A stretch of 64,000 nt of DNA. Origin: Mixophyes australis. Its lineage: Eukaryota > Chordata > Amphibia > Anura > Limnodynastidae. The stretch covers positions 57,680,289 through 57,744,288 of the forward strand of contig JAVHZZ010000003.1 in the NCBI GenBank assembly GCA_036250195.1, read 5' to 3'. Every line of letters starts with the position of its first letter. The first letter of the stretch is position 1. The notes under the pieces were generated by a model. The model saw nothing but the letters and a program-made list of their open reading frames with translations. It was not told the origin of the DNA and made no database searches. The position numbers were made by a program, and so were the translations under genes. Below, in pieces: positions 11,843-24,120 of this stretch.

Positions 11843-13554
11843 GTAATATTTGATTACTATGTTATTTGTGTGGTGTTTACTGTTTTGCTGTATTCCCTCC
11901 ACTTGGGACAGAGCATAGGAAAAAAACACCCTGCACACCAATGCGATGACTCTGCTTTCCTTCTACGCTATTATCCCTAAATATGTTTTCCTGTAGGAAA
12001 AGTGCCACAGAAGACATGCCATTATAAGTAATGGTCCTCATCACCATCTCAGAGCACTTGTAAAAGTTACTTACCAAGATTAAAAAGGCTCTATATGCAC
12101 CCACTAAACCGAGTTCAAACTCCTTGAAGTTAATTTGAATATCACATTCTGTCACCCAAACTATTTTTGCATTTGTATGCACATTATTCTGCATCACAGC
12201 ATGCAGCCTCCATTCACCATGGAATGCCCCAAACTCTCCTGCTTCCTCCATTTCAAGGAGCAAAGTTTGAACCCCCGCCATTGCTACTGTCTTGGGAATG
12301 AGTATTCATGTGGCAGACCTGAATCTTTTCCAGGTTGTAAATAATCCCACAGTAAATAACACCATAGTGTGCAGTAAACTAAATAGCAAAACAACATATG
12401 TGTTACTTTTACAACCTCTCCAAACTCTAAAATATTACTAGAGATGATAGTAAAATACTTTATTACAGTGTGTGGTTGCTGACCGCTGTAGAGAACAGAG
12501 AGGAATTACAGTTATAAGGATTAACCAATAACATAATTGTGGTGAACAATGCCTAATCATAACTGCAGTGTAAATATGTTATATCAAATTAATCCATTGA
12601 TAAATTGAGCTACTAAGGTGGATAATATGAAGTCAGAGGGTCTGGTGTATGTTTACCTGGTGCTTCTGCCCTCCTCTATGTTAAAAGATAACCGCAACAC
12701 TCTCAGGGAAAGCTGAACAGCTTCAAAGGCCCCTGGAGTCAGTTGCATACTGACATAGGTAAAGTTTTTTGACACCTAACGAGACTTTGGACAGACGGGA
12801 GGGAGCCGTTCACAGCTTGTGGTCTTACACAAGGAGACCACGTGATGACATGATGTATCTTATGTAGACAAAGGCAACACATGAAAGCTCTTTATGCAGG
12901 TATATAGAAACATGAACTTCAAAGAAAATGCCTTCATATTTCCTATTTTGGGAAATCACTGTGCCACTCCATACTGTGGGGCAGAAAACAAGGGATGTAA
13001 ATTAAACTTACCAGTGGTACTAGAGACCAGCTGTAGTCACTTTACTTTGGGAAAGGTATGTCATATTGTTATAATTGCTTCATGGTTGGTATTTAAATGT
13101 GTGGGAGATTATGACTGGTTTATTGACGGGAGAGTTATGTCTCTGGGACATATTGGAGAAAAGTTAAGACAGGTCAAAACTTTAGGAATAGTTTTGAACA
13201 AACCCTAGGTGACATCCAGGAGACATTTCCGCCCCCACATAAGCATCCACACTGCTCCTGTGAATGCCATCCAATTTGATTTTGCTTAAAAACCTGTGTT
13301 GTGAAGGGACAAATTGTCAGTCTTTTGGGAAATCAATTATTATTGATAAGCTGTCCATCTTCAAGCCAATTTCCCTTGGCGCAGAATATACCACTTATAC
13401 GTAAGTTATACTCTGAATTAATTCCTTTATTTTAAATCTGTTTTTGTTACGTATGTCATGTCATCTTAGTTGTTTTTATAACCTTAAGCATTGTACTTTT
13501 TGTATATTAAATCTAAAAATGTAGTAGTGATGTCATAATTGCTCTAAACCAAAG
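11843..13554. other. No recognised gene
   Basis: The largest frames (11877-12281 minus, 134 codons; 12894-13208 plus, 104 codons) show no domain, signal peptide or conserved family that I recognise. I leave them uncalled. No tandem repeats are seen. Confidence 0.45.
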
Positions 13555-13639
13555 GTGGCCAACCGGTCAGAAACCAAAATATCTATAGATACTGCAAAGA
13601 GCCAACTTTACCTTACATATGTGTGTTTATATCTATCTA

Positions 13640-13672
<33 letters not shown>

Positions 13673-13920
13673 TATACCCAGTATAAACATGCGCATACAT
13701 ACCATACACACATACATTGAAAAAATTATTTACAATATCTAGCTAAACAAAAAAAGAAAATATCCAAAACTGCCAAAATGTTCAGAATAATTGTCAAGTC
13801 AGCACTTCACAGCTCTTATCTAGCTGCTTTGTCCAGTGGAGTAGTGTTCAAAGGGCTACTTATAGTCTTTTAGCAATAGACAGTAACTCACACTGCTACT
13901 GAATTCACAATCCATCAGAC
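13555..13920. repeat. Repeat-like segment with TATC/TA microsatellite
   Basis: 'aaaggtggccaaccggtcag' at the left resembles the ends of vertebrate hAT-like repeats, and 'gggctacttatagtcttttagcaatagac' near the right looks like interspersed repeat sequence. Between them are (TATC)n at about 13630-13643 and (TA)n at 13643-13670. I could not close the element with matching ends. Confidence 0.35.
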
Positions 13921-13925
13921 CTCTT

Positions 13926-14118
13926 AATGTGCTCCTCTGAGCTTTTTACATGCCCATTGGATCTCCCCACATGCCATCAGACTTCTCCACATACCATCAA
14001 AGCTACCCACATAGCCCTGAAATGCCTGTCAGATATTTCCACATGTCCATCAGACCTCCCCAATTGCCATCAACCTCCCCACATGTCCCTTACATGCCCA
14101 TCAGACCCCACTACATGC
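13926..14118. repeat. Degenerate tandem repeat 'cacatgcccatcagacctcc'
   Basis: About nine imperfect copies of a unit built on 'ccacatgcc-catcagacctcc', spaced at 20-35 bp, run up to the left side of the gypsy LTR. The open frames over it are produced by the repeat. Confidence 0.6.
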
Positions 14119-14682
14119 CATTATACCTTCCGGTCACTAACAAACAGAATAATCAGGTAACCCACCAAAGGTCAGGGTCACAGGCAATACAGCGGGGTCC
14201 AAGGTACAGGCAAACGTATCAGAGTCACAGGCAAGCAGGCAAGATCCAGGGTACAGGCAGGAGTCATACACAGAAGTTCAATCCAGACGGTATACACCAA
14301 ACAGCACATGAGCAGGTTAGCAGACAGGGAACTGGATGCTATAACCGGCAGTGAGGCTAAGCCCTCCCTCCCTTAAATACTTTGATGGGTCAATCAGAAA
14401 AGAGGAGGACAGGGCTGACAATCAGCCTCAGGAGGCTGCTAATTAATTTGCTGGCTTAGAACTGGCATAGATAATAACATAAACCAGGAACATGTATAAA
14501 TATATAAATTAACCAATTTAAACCATAGGAGAGCTCCCCCTGGTGTTGGAGGATATCCCTACACCCCCCTACTCTACGCCACAAAGATAAGCTCAAGGAA
14601 AAATAACAGTGCATTGTAACCAATGCACGCGCCCGGCTGCTAGATCACGCCAGGATGTGGCGTACCGCCGCGGTTCGTGACA
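14119..14682 (-). mobile_element. Ty3/gypsy LTR (3' LTR, minus strand)
   Basis: On the minus strand the LTR starts TGTCACGAACC at 14682, directly after the polypurine tract. It contains a TATA-like TATTTAAGG (about 14370-14378) upstream of the presumed start of R, so it would hold the element's promoter and polyadenylation region. The left boundary is a guess, since I see no matching CA end or target duplication there. The plus-strand open frames at 13927-14354 are not genes. Confidence 0.7.
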
Positions 14683-14695
14683 GTACCCCCCCCTT
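14683..14695 (-). other. Polypurine tract of the gypsy element
   Basis: On the minus strand this reads AAGGGGGGGGTAC immediately before the LTR start TGTCAC. A purine run at this place primes plus-strand DNA synthesis in LTR retroelements. Confidence 0.8.
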
Positions 14696-14699
14696 GAGG

Positions 14700-15230
14700 A
14701 GGGGTTAAGGAACCCCTTAATCTAGTCTTATCTGGAAACTTCTGATGAAAAGATCTTCTTAAGTCATTGGCATGCAAGTCCCTGGCAGGTATCAAGGATC
14801 TTTCTTCAGGGCCATACACCTTCCAGTGAACCAAATAGTGGAGTTGGCATTGTACCCATTTGGAATCAAGAATATTTTCAATCACATATTCCGTGTGACC
14901 ATCCACTATCACTGGGGCAGGTTTGCTTGGCTGTTTCCTAGGAAACCTCCGGGAAGTAAGAGCTGGCTTCAATAAGGATGCATGGAACGTACGGGGTATC
15001 CTCAAAGAGTTGGGCAGTTCCAACTGAAAAGCAACAGGATTAATCTTCCTGATGATCTTAAATGGACCAATGTATCTTGGTCTGAACTTAAAGGAAGGCT
15101 GGTGGAGCTTGATGTTCTTAGTGGAGAGCCATACTCTGTCCCCTTCCTTGAACTTACAAGGACGTCTGAAGCGATCCTTAAATAACTTGGCTCGAGACGC
15201 AGCTTGCTTCAAAGATAAGTTTATCTTTTT
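14700..15230 (-). pseudogene. Gypsy pol: integrase C-terminus with chromodomain
   Basis: The minus-strand frame ending near 14700 encodes the post-catalytic integrase region: a basic stretch, 'FKEGDRVWLSTKNI', the 'YIGPFKIIRKINPVAFQLELP' barrel-like segment and 'RIPRTFHASLLKP'. A chromodomain-like tail follows ('YVIENILDSKWVQ', then 'LHYLVHWKVYGPEE'). Such a tail defines chromoviruses, in which it helps direct integration to chromatin. The segment is out of frame with the integrase core to its right, with a frameshift near 15200-15230, so this copy is dead. Confidence 0.85.
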
Positions 15231-16549
15231 CCAAATTCTCTTCAGAGATTGAGCAATGTGTCCGATCCCAAGGTTGGTTGGTTGTTATGATGTCAGAAAA
15301 TGAAACAGACTTGGGATGTCTCCCATAAATGCAAAAAAAATGGGGCATAACCAGAGGAAGAGTGTGGTGAATTATTGTAGGCAAATTCTGCCCATGGCAG
15401 GTATTTTACCCAGTTGTCATGTAATTCAGAAATGTAGCATCTTAAATACTGTTCCAAAGACTGGTTTACCCTTTCCGTCTGTCCATTAGTTTGCGGGTGA
15501 TAGGCTGATGAAAAACTTAGTTGAATGTAAAGCAAGGCACATTGAGTTCCTCTATCTGATACAATATTAGTGGGTATTCCATGTAATCTGAAAACATTTG
15601 TAATGAACAGAGGAGTCAAACACTTAGCAGATGGTAGCTTTTGTAAAGGAACAAAATGAGCCATCTTACTAAAGCAATCGACTATCACCCAAATGCAATT
15701 ACACCCTTTTGACAAAGGCAAATCCATCATAAAATCCATGGAAATGTGGGTGCATGGAACACTGGGCACAGGTAAAGGCATCATCTGTCCCATGGGCAAA
15801 TCTCTGGGTGTTTTCACTCTGGAACAAATCTCGCAGGACTGTACAAAGTCTCTAACGTCTTTCTTCATAGAAGGCCACCAAACAGAACGAGAGGGTAATT
15901 TAATAGTCTTGGTGATACCTGGATGTCCAGATATTTTGCTGTCATGAACATCAGACAAGACAGACTGTCTCAGGCCAGCTGGCACAAACAACAAATTGGG
16001 AGGCATGGAAGCTGGTGCCTGATCCTGAACTGCCTGTAACTGGGTTGCCAAATCCTGAGTTAGCCCTGAAACAATGGTTTGAGAAGGTATGATAGAAGTG
16101 TTATAAAGGGGATCCTCATGTTTCTGTAAAAAACTTCTGGATAAAGCATCTGCCTTCAAATTCTTAGAACCAGGACGATATGTGATCACAAAAGTAAATT
16201 TAGAGAAGAAAAGGGACCAGCGCGCCTGTCTAGGATTCAACCTCTTGGCAGTCTCAATGTATTGGAGATTTTTGTGATCCGTGTACACCCTGATGTTATG
16301 GTTAGCGCCCTCCAACCAATGTCTCCATTCTTCAAATGCCCATTTAATGGCCAGCAACTCACGATTTCCCGCATCATAATTTATCTCTGCTGCTGAGAAT
16401 TACTTGGAGAAGAATGCACATGGGTGTAACTTCTCATCAGAACTGGACACTTGTGACAAATTGCGAATGATTTTCCTGCAGTAATTGGCAAATCCGAGGA
16501 GCCTTTTGATGGCTTTTAGGTTACTGGGAAGGCTCCAATCAGTGAAGGC
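15231..16549 (-). pseudogene. Gypsy pol: RNase H and integrase core, broken
   Basis: The main frame (15293-16357) shows, in order, RNase H ('ELLAIKWAFEEWRHWLEG', 'VYTDHKNLQYI', 'NLKADALSR'), the HHCC zinc finger (H in 'VHDSKISGHPG', C in 'CEICSRVKTP') and the catalytic core with D in 'ISMDFMMDLP', D in 'IVSDRG' and E in 'TERVNQ'. Between 'SDRGTQ' and 'SSAYHPQ' the spacing is about 12 residues shorter than usual for the family, which suggests an internal deletion. Near 15340 the frame shifts (continuation at 15178-15384). A stop lies near 16397-16399 at the RNase H start. It would encode the enzymes that degrade the RNA template and insert the cDNA, but it is not functional. Confidence 0.85.
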
Positions 16550-16996
16550 TCAGACTTTGGCTGGATTCATCGTAAATCCATTGGCAGAAATGAAATACCC
16601 CAAGAATGCCACAGTGGAGACTTCAAACTCACATTTCCCCAATTTGGCAAATAGATGATTCTCTCTAAGTTTCTGTAGTACCAAACGGACTTGTTCACAG
16701 TGTTGGGGCAAAGATGAGGAATAGATCAAGATGTCATCCAGATACACAATGACAAATTTACCCAGATAATCGCGTAGTACATCATTGATCAAATCCTGGA
16801 ACATGGCTGGCGCATTAGAAAGACCAAACGGAATAACACAATACTTGTAATGTCCAGAATGAGTGTTGAAAGCAGTCTTCCATTCATCGCCCTTCCGTAT
16901 GCGTATCAAATTGTATGCTCCATGTAAATCAATTTTAGAAAATACAGAAGCACCTCTTAACGGGTTGAACAACTGAGAAATCAGTGGCAGGGGATA
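16550..16996 (-). pseudogene. Gypsy pol: reverse transcriptase palm, split by the L1
   Basis: The frame contains '[18 protein letters not shown]' (first catalytic Asp), '[16 protein letters not shown]' and '[13 protein letters not shown]' (the YxDD box), then '[17 protein letters not shown]' of the thumb. These are the standard Ty3/gypsy RT blocks. The upstream side stops at 16996, where the poly(A) end of the L1-like element begins. The continuation towards protease is at 23699-24120. The lysine-rich start of the computed frame (to 17047) is the L1 tail read through. Confidence 0.9.
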
Positions 16997-17376
16997 TTTT
17001 TTTTTTTTTTTTGTAATTCTTTTTTTATTGTACAAAGAAATAGGCAAGTTTACATCATGTCAAATAATTGCAACATAATTTCTCAATGTACAAATAACAT
17101 TTTTCTTTTTCTATCACAAACATAAATGAGAGAGGAAAATAAAAAAAAAATATAAAAATAAAATAAGAGGACAGAGATAGAATAGAAAAGAGAAAAGGGC
17201 AAGAAAGGAGACAGAGGAGGGGAAGAGAGAGGAGACTGAGACTATCCGAGTCACTGAATAGTGTGTTTTCCTGGTGTTTCTCATGAACCATACTACGACT
17301 TCCTATTAATACCAGTTTAGCTGAGCATTTGCCAATCATTCACATTTTGGATAAAACTTAACCTCATCCACAGTCC
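16997..17376 (-). mobile_element. L1-like element: 3' UTR and poly(A)
   Basis: On the minus strand the element ends in 16 A (plus-strand T run, 16997-17012), preceded by 'gtacaataaaaaaagaattac', which contains an AATAAA signal. The UTR is A/C- and pyrimidine-rich ('tcttttctattctatctctgtcc'). A terminal A tract marks target-primed reverse transcription. Confidence 0.85.
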
Positions 17377-20300
17377 TCAAAGATTTCTCAGTAAAGACCA
17401 CCTACTATCCTCAAAGACCCGCATGATATGGAGCCGAGTCGATTCTTTCAATGTGTCTATGTATGCACCCCATTTAGCATGGAAGCGCTCCACCCCTTTC
17501 TCTAAATCATTGAAGGTGGCTCGTCTGTCGAAATATAATGTTTCCATCAACTCCGATGTGACCTCCAATATCGATGGGATCCTTTTGGATGTCCAGTTGC
17601 CTAGAATGGCTTTCTTTGCCAAGGTGACCATAATTGTGAGTAGCGGTATAATCCGCAAACCTTCTATCTGATCTTTCCAAGAATCAAAAACTGCGAACAA
17701 TAGTACTTCATAGTGAGCCAATACTTGTATTTTAAAGGTAAAGTTTATATATGTTACCAGTTTTTTCCAAAACTTAGCAATCTTTGGACATGACCACATG
17801 TTGTGTATCAGAGAGGCCTGAGCTTTCTGACATTTCAGGCATATACCTGTTTCTGTTGTTACCATAAATCGCCTCTGCGATTGTGATATATATGCCCTGT
17901 CAATTGTTTTGATGTAAACTTCCTGGAGTCTGGCAGAACTAAGAGCTTTCACAATATGCTTCATATAACCTAACATCTCTCCTGGGGGTCATAGATTCGG
18001 TAGGTCTTGCTTCCAAGACTCCCATGTTTTGGCCCACACCTTATCAAGTTCACCATCAATTAGGTCGGCGTACAGATATTTAATCTTAAACCTGTTCATT
18101 TTAGCAAAGACTAAAGTCGCTTCTAAATCACCTGTGCCTTCCACATCGTCACTTAATAACCATTCTCGTTGTTTGCTCAGAACATAGTGCCGTATCTGTA
18201 GATACATATAAAACTGATTATGTGGGAAGGCAAGCTTTTCTCGTAGCTGCTAAAAGGAGTATATCGTGCCCCCTGGGTCAAAGATATCTCTCACCGCCAT
18301 AATTCCTTTCTCTCTCCAAGCTCTGAACATCTCATTTTCGAGCGAGGGTGAGAACTCTGGGTTACCCCAAAGTGGGAGGTATTTTGAAAATCTCGGGCTA
18401 CTTTTAAACTTTTTATTTATGGCTGCCCACGCTGTGTATGTGTCTCTGAATAGAATGTTGTGCAATTTTACAGATGGTATTTTTGCCCTGGGTAAATGAA
18501 GTAAGGCGGCCGGGGCATATGGATAGAAACATTCTTCCTCCAGAGATTTGTTGGTAAAATGTTCAATCCCCAATAACCAATCTGAGATGTACCGAAACAT
18601 GGCAGATCTGTTAAACGCTTGTATGTCTGGGAAGCCCAGCCCTCCCTTGGTTTTTGGTAATATCAGCCTTTTCCTGGCTATTTTCGGTTTCTTATTTTGC
18701 CATATAAACTGGCTAAACAGAGTATTGCACTTCTCTATATCCCTTTTACCGACTGCTATTGGGAGCATTAACATAGGATATGAGAGCTTGGGAAAAACTA
18801 TGTTTTTGATGATTATTACCCTTCCCATTAATGATACTCGTAGATGTTTCCAGTTATTAAGCTGAGTCTGAATTTTGCTGATAATAGGGTTATAGTTGCA
18901 TTGGTATAATTTGAAGGGGGAGGGGGTCACCAGTATTCCCAAGTATTTTAATGCATTTTCCACTACTCTAAATATTCCAAAATTATGTTGTTCTCTATCA
19001 ATTGTTTGGGGGTTACCTAAATACAATATCTCCGATTTGTTAAAGTTTATTTTGTAGCCTGTGAAAGAGCTAAACCTTTTTATCATGTCTAGTATTATTG
19101 GAATCGTAACTTCAGGCTTGGAGATAAATAGAAGCATGTCATCTGCGGATAGAGACAGCTTTACTTCCTTTTTCCCTACTGTGATTCCTGTAAATGCCTG
19201 ATTTTGCCTAAGAGCTATGGCTAATGGCTCTAACGCCAGTGCAAATAGGAGTGGTGACAGCGGGCAACCCTGGCGTGTTCCTCTACATATATGAACCGGG
19301 GGAGAAGCATGGCCAGTCACCACTATCTGTGACAAAGAACCTGTATATAGTGTCCTAAGGGTTTCTATGAATTGTGTCGGGAAGTCAAATCTGGAAAGGG
19401 TCTCGTAAAGGTGGTCCCAACCCACCATGTCGAAAGCTTTTTCGGCATCTAGGGACAGCAGAAGTGCCGGATTTTCTCCCCTGCCTCCCCATTCCGATTG
19501 AAGTACTGCAATGACTTTTCTGATATTGGAGACCGAGTTCCGGCCCCAAATAAAGCCAGTCTGATCCGGGTGGATGATAGAGGGGAGTATTCTTTTGACC
19601 CGTTCTGCAAAGATCTTAGTCAGTATTTTATAATCTGTATTCAGGAGCGATATAGGCCTGTACGAACTGGGTAACGTTTGGTCCCTACCTGGCTTGGGTA
19701 ATACTTTTATTATAGCCATGTTAAAATAAGCAGGGGATTGTTTTTCTGCTAATATTGTATTATAGAAATTCTGTAAGATTTTCGATATCCTAGGGAGGAG
19801 CAATTTATAGAACTCTCCAGAGAGTCCATCGGGCCCTGGCGTTTTATTATTTTTTAAATGTTTGATGGTTGCTATCACCTCTTCTTCCGAGATCGGGGCA
19901 GACAGAGCAGAGATTTGTGTGTCTGTTATTTTGGGTAACTTAATTTAGGACCAAAATTCTTGCTTGCACTCCAAATTTGGATCCTCTTGCGCATACAGTG
20001 ATTCATAGAATTTATGTAGTATCTCTGCTATGTCTTTCCCTGTATGTTTCACTACCCCAGAACTGTCACATAATGAGGTAAAATGTGTAGGGGGTCTAGA
20101 TCCTTGCAGAAGGTTAGAAAGTAGATGACTCATTTTATTCCTGTACCTATAAAATTGGTACCTGCCTCTCTTAATATGTTTGTTCCCTATTTGTGTGACT
20201 ACATTATCAAACTGCACTTGTTTCTCTCGATACTGCGCCCTATTGGCTGGGTTAGGTACACGCTTCCATCTTTTAAAGGCCTTTTCAAGGCCTCTTTGAG

Positions 20301-21244
20301 ATTGCAGATATAACTCAGATTGTTCTTTCTTGACTTTCTTAACATAGGATATTATTTCCCCTCTCATCACAGCCTTCGCTGCCTGCCAATAAAGAGCAGG
20401 GTTTGAGATGTGCTCTACATTGTGTTGTTCATACATGGCCCAGGCTGCATCCAACCTACTTCTAAACTGTTGTGAGGATATCATGCCTGATGGGAATCGC
20501 CATTGTCTATGTGTATCCGTGTTATTATTTAACTCCATGCTAAACCAGATCGGGGCATGATCCGATAAGCCTATTGGTTCTATTTCCGTTTCACTTACCC
20601 ATTGGGTGATAGATTTGGATATTAAGAAGCAGTCTATTCTTGAAAATGTGTTGTACACTGCTGAATGGAAAGTATAGTCGGGTACTCGGGTGGCGCTGAC
20701 GCCAGACGTCTGAGAGTTGCAACTGCTGCTCAATATATTTGATTCCCACTTTATATTTTCGTGTCTGGTGTTGGGGCCCTCTTTGCCTGTCCAATGTGTC
20801 TGAAGATACTATGTTAAAATCTCCCCCTAGTATTTTTTTCGAATCAATGTGAGTATACAATTGATTAATTATTTTTAAATAAAACTTTTTGTGATAAGCT
20901 GTTGGCGCATATATGTTGCAAAGGAGATACTTACTCCCTGCCATTGACACCTCTACACATACAAATCGGCCTTCTTCATCTACTTGCTTACTGTGGATTG
21001 TGATAGGTAGATTTTTCCGTATTAAGATTGCTACTCCCCTTGACTTAGAGGAGAAAGAGGAATATGCTATCACTTGTTGGCCTAACATGTTTAACTTCTC
21101 ATGTTCTGAGTCTGTAAGGTGTGTTTCTTGCAGAAAGGTGATATCTGACCTCAGTTTGTTAACATAAGTTAATATCTTTCTCCGTTTGATTGGAGAGTTT
21201 ATCCCATGGACATTCTACAAACATATTTTTATCATGCTCTGCAT
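17377..21244 (-). pseudogene. L1-like ORF2 (endonuclease, RT, zinc knuckle), broken
   Basis: The first ATG of the frame is at 21244. The APE-type endonuclease shows 'NVHGINSPIKRRK', 'FLQETHL', 'NIYAPT', 'GGDFN', 'RIDCFLIS' and 'SDHAPIW'. RT follows with 'KNNKTPGPDGLSGEFYK', 'LDAEKAFDMVGWDHL', 'GTRQGCPLSPLLFALALEPL' and 'SADDMLLF'. The C-terminus has a CCHC-like finger ('CLKCQKAQASLIHNMWSC'). Defects: a stop about ten codons after the ATG, a frameshift near 20700 between the endonuclease halves, and in-frame stops near 19942-19944, 18250-18252 and 17989-17991. The RT box is SADD where Y/FADD is usual. Otherwise the frame from 20733 to 17377 is continuous, so decay is moderate. Confidence 0.92.
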
Positions 21245-21986
21245 TTTAACCTATGGTTTTACATACATCCTGAACCTCTATGCATACCATTTATAAAAAG
21301 AGCGTACTGACCAGTATAGATCACCTCTTGGTTCTCTTTGTTGATTTTTCAGTCTCCGCAATTGGGAATGAGGGGGGGGGGGGGGAGGGGGAAGAAAGGA
21401 ATAGAAAGAAAAAGAAGAAAGCATACAAATAATAAAAATACAATAAACCTTTTTCGGTTGGTGGATACACATAGGGAGAAAGTGTAATCCACACCCCCGT
21501 ATTTTACCACAACTTGAGAATATCTTCATCCTCATTTCCTTTAAAACAGTAAACTACTTATCAAAATAGGTGGTGGTCTCTGCCACCCCACAACTTGTAC
21601 CTATTTGCCAATAATCTTGGCATATTCTTAGCTTAAACGTTTCACATTTTAACAGTGCTTAACAACTTAAAGACAACTTATAACTTCCTGACTCCATTAG
21701 TTTTTTTGTTTTTTTAAGTACTCCAGTATTTCGATTGACAACCTTTGGATTCGCATATTTCTGCGCTCATAACCATCATAACATTCTGAGTATTCCGTAC
21801 TCTAACGAGTGCTGACACTCTAATCTTTCAAGAGTTCAATTTCAGACTATTTAGAGATCTAACTGTTATAACTTTGATATACCTCAACAATACCATTCTC
21901 TATCTTATCTATTGTCCCATTTTATGGGAATCCTCTGACTAACATGTTTGAATTTCTGAAATAACAATTGCAAATTCAAGTGCATT
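21245..21986 (-). other. L1-like element: long inter-ORF spacer
   Basis: This 742-bp non-coding stretch separates ORF1 from ORF2 on the minus strand. The sense strand carries a pyrimidine tract (about 21370-21425: 'tttcttctttttctttctattcc', then a C run) some 130 nt before the ORF2 ATG. The other L1 in this window has a similarly long spacer. Confidence 0.75.
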
Positions 21987-22913
21987 TTACTTATCCGATA
22001 TCTGGGCAAGTCTCTCAGAGTTTTCTTCGTCTAGGTAGGCTTGCACATCTTCCGCTTTATTAAAGTCCCGGAACTCTGAGCCCTGGAACAGACGGAGCTT
22101 GGCTGGGTACAAAAGTGCGAAGTTCCGACCTTCCTTGATAAGACGTGTACACACCGGTGCCATTTCTTTTCTTGCCCTGGATACCTCTGTAGAGTAGTCC
22201 TGGAATAGCAGTAGTTGCTTGCCTTGCCACAGGATTTTCCCTTTTTGCTTTATAGCCGCCCAGATTTTGACCTTATGAGTAAAATTCAAACATTTGAAAA
22301 TGACTGTCCGGGGTCTTTTGTCCAGGTTGTCTCTAGTCGGGCCCAGTCTGTGTGCTCTTTCGATTTCCATCCCTTTCAGATCCTCTGAAATGTCCAGCAG
22401 AGATGGCAGGTCAGCTACAAGAAATTGAGTTAGGGCTTGGCCTCTAACGGATTCTGGCAATCCAACCAAACGGAGATTGTTGCAGCGCGATCTATTTTCT
22501 AAGTCATCAATCTTGTTGAACATTTGACTCTGTGTCTTTTGTAGCATAGTCACCTCTTGTTTTAAGGTAGAGACATCTTGCGTGTTTTCTCCTATGCGTT
22601 GTTCGTTTGCTGCCACTTATTTTTTTGTAGCAGCAAGTTGTTCAGAGAGTTCCTTTACAGCGTCTGCAAATCTATTCGCTTGCAACTGCAACAACGGTTC
22701 CATGGTCTCGCGTATAGCTCTCACCACCTCTGCGTAGGATACCGGCGCCCCTTCTGGGTTTGAAGTCATCACTTCTGTTTGTTGTATGTTTTCCGCCGGC
22801 GTGACTGTGTCATCATTAGCATCACTGTTGGTTACATTTTTTCCTCGGCCTTTAGAGCGCTGCTGTTTAGCCGTTGAGGAAGAGGTATTCATATATTTTT
22901 CCATCGTTGTCAT
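21987..22913 (-). pseudogene. L1-like ORF1 (RNA-binding protein) with one stop
   Basis: The frame of about 308 codons starts at the ATG at 22911-22913. A low-complexity N-terminus ('KQQRSKGRGKNVTNSD') leads into a coiled coil (about residues 60-145), an RRM-like domain beginning 'NNLRLVGLPESVRG' and a C-terminal domain with 'LLLFQDYSTEVSRARKEM'. This is the trimeric L1 ORF1p plan: an RNA chaperone that coats the element RNA. A single in-frame TAA at 22617-22619 interrupts it in the coiled coil ('LAATKK', stop, 'VAANEQ'); the rest reads through. The apparent start at 22616 is a GTG and not a real one. Confidence 0.9.
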
Positions 22914-23698
22914 TGACTATTCAAACTACTATAGCACTGTTAATTATCGTTGTGGGAAGTGAACAGAGACCGTCCCTCCCAGTCTCCTACATAATAGAAA
23001 GACTTTTCCTTTATTACACTTTAATTTCCAACTGGGGTCCCTAAAGAGAGCTGTGGGTCATATATTTAGTATTTCCAGATATAATAATGTTAATAGAGTC
23101 GCCCCTAGATGGTGCTGTTTGGAAATATATTCTCTGCTTAGTGTTATGCTGTGTACACGGAGGAAGTATTTAAACCATTGTTTACTGGATCACACTAGAG
23201 ATCATTCAGATCCACAGGGCACATTTATTTGTCACTGCCACCAGCTTTCCTCCCAACTGTAAGCCTGCTGTTTGGTACGTGCTGGTGTTATTACTGTTGA
23301 TGTGCCTGTACTCACAGTGCTGCAGCCTCAGGACAGCTTGCCACGCCTCCGACCCTCCCAGCATGCAATGCTCCAACTGCCTAGCCGGAAAAGAAGGTGT
23401 CAATGGCCCCTGCAACTTCCGGTCCCGGCCAGCTCCGATTTCACGGTGGATATATATTGGCGATTTCTCTTCCCTTCCCCACTTTTTTCAGGTGAGGACC
23501 TGGGCTTTGTGCCCCTGCAGATCTGTGTCACTCCTTTACTTTTCTTTTTTTTTTTTGCTGCTGCCACTGTTGTGTCTCAAGTGCAGCTCCTCTCCTCCGC
23601 TGCCTGGGTTGCGGTGTCTCGCAGCTGAACTAATGTTGTACCAGCAAGCCCTGATTAACCTCCCAGGTTATCTCCGGTGTGTGGGCTCCCGTGTTGTA
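22914..23698 (-). mobile_element. L1-like element: 5' UTR
   Basis: This is the sequence between ORF1 and the junction with gypsy at about 23698. It is GC-richer than its surroundings around 23300-23640 and would hold the internal promoter. The plus-strand frames at 23272-23719 overlap it and have no recognisable product. The boundary is set by where gypsy coding sequence resumes ('FIRPFRSP' on the minus strand). Confidence 0.7.
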
Positions 23699-24120
23699 GG
23701 GGTGAACGAAAAGGTCTAATGAACCCTTTTTTCAGGTCCTCAGAAATATAGTTTTCCATGGCTTTGGTCTCTTTCACGGAAAGAGAATATAAACGAGTCT
23801 TAGGAGATTTACTCCCGGGCTAAATATCAATAGTGCAGTCATACGGGCGAAGTGGTGGTAATGTATCTGCAGCTTGCTTGGAGAAAACATCAGCAAAATC
23901 TTGATATTGCAGCGGGAGTGTGAGACCTGATTTGACCGAAGCAATAACAACCTTAACGGGTGTTACTAGGCATGTCCCTTGGCAGTTTTTCCCCCATGCC
24001 ACCAGTTCTCCTGTGGACCAATTAAGGACTGGATGGATTCTTATATTGTGGATATCCACCAATCTCCAACAATGTGGTCTACAAAATAATCATTCCCAGT
24101 CAGCCATGGAGGATTCCTTT
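23699..24120 (-). pseudogene. Gypsy pol: protease-RT linker, right of the L1
   Basis: Minus-strand translation gives 'LVDIHNIRIHPVLNWSTGEL' (end of protease), then 'DFADVFSKQAADTLPPLRPYDCTID', a stop at the 'SP' before 'GSKSPKTRLYSLSVKE', and 'EDLKKGFIRPFRSP' at the left edge. This is the region just N-terminal to the RT palm in Ty3/gypsy Pol, so it is the other half of the element at 14119-16996. A stop also lies near 24091. Similarity ends by about 24120, so no gag or 5' LTR is present here. Confidence 0.85.

Noticed and set aside
14772..15252. Plus-strand frames opposite the gypsy integrase
   Set aside because: They are antisense shadows of the pol sequence.
17055..17339. 94-codon hydrophobic minus-strand frame
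   Set aside because: It is the pyrimidine-rich 3' UTR of the L1-like element; the hydrophobic residues come from TTT and CTT codons.
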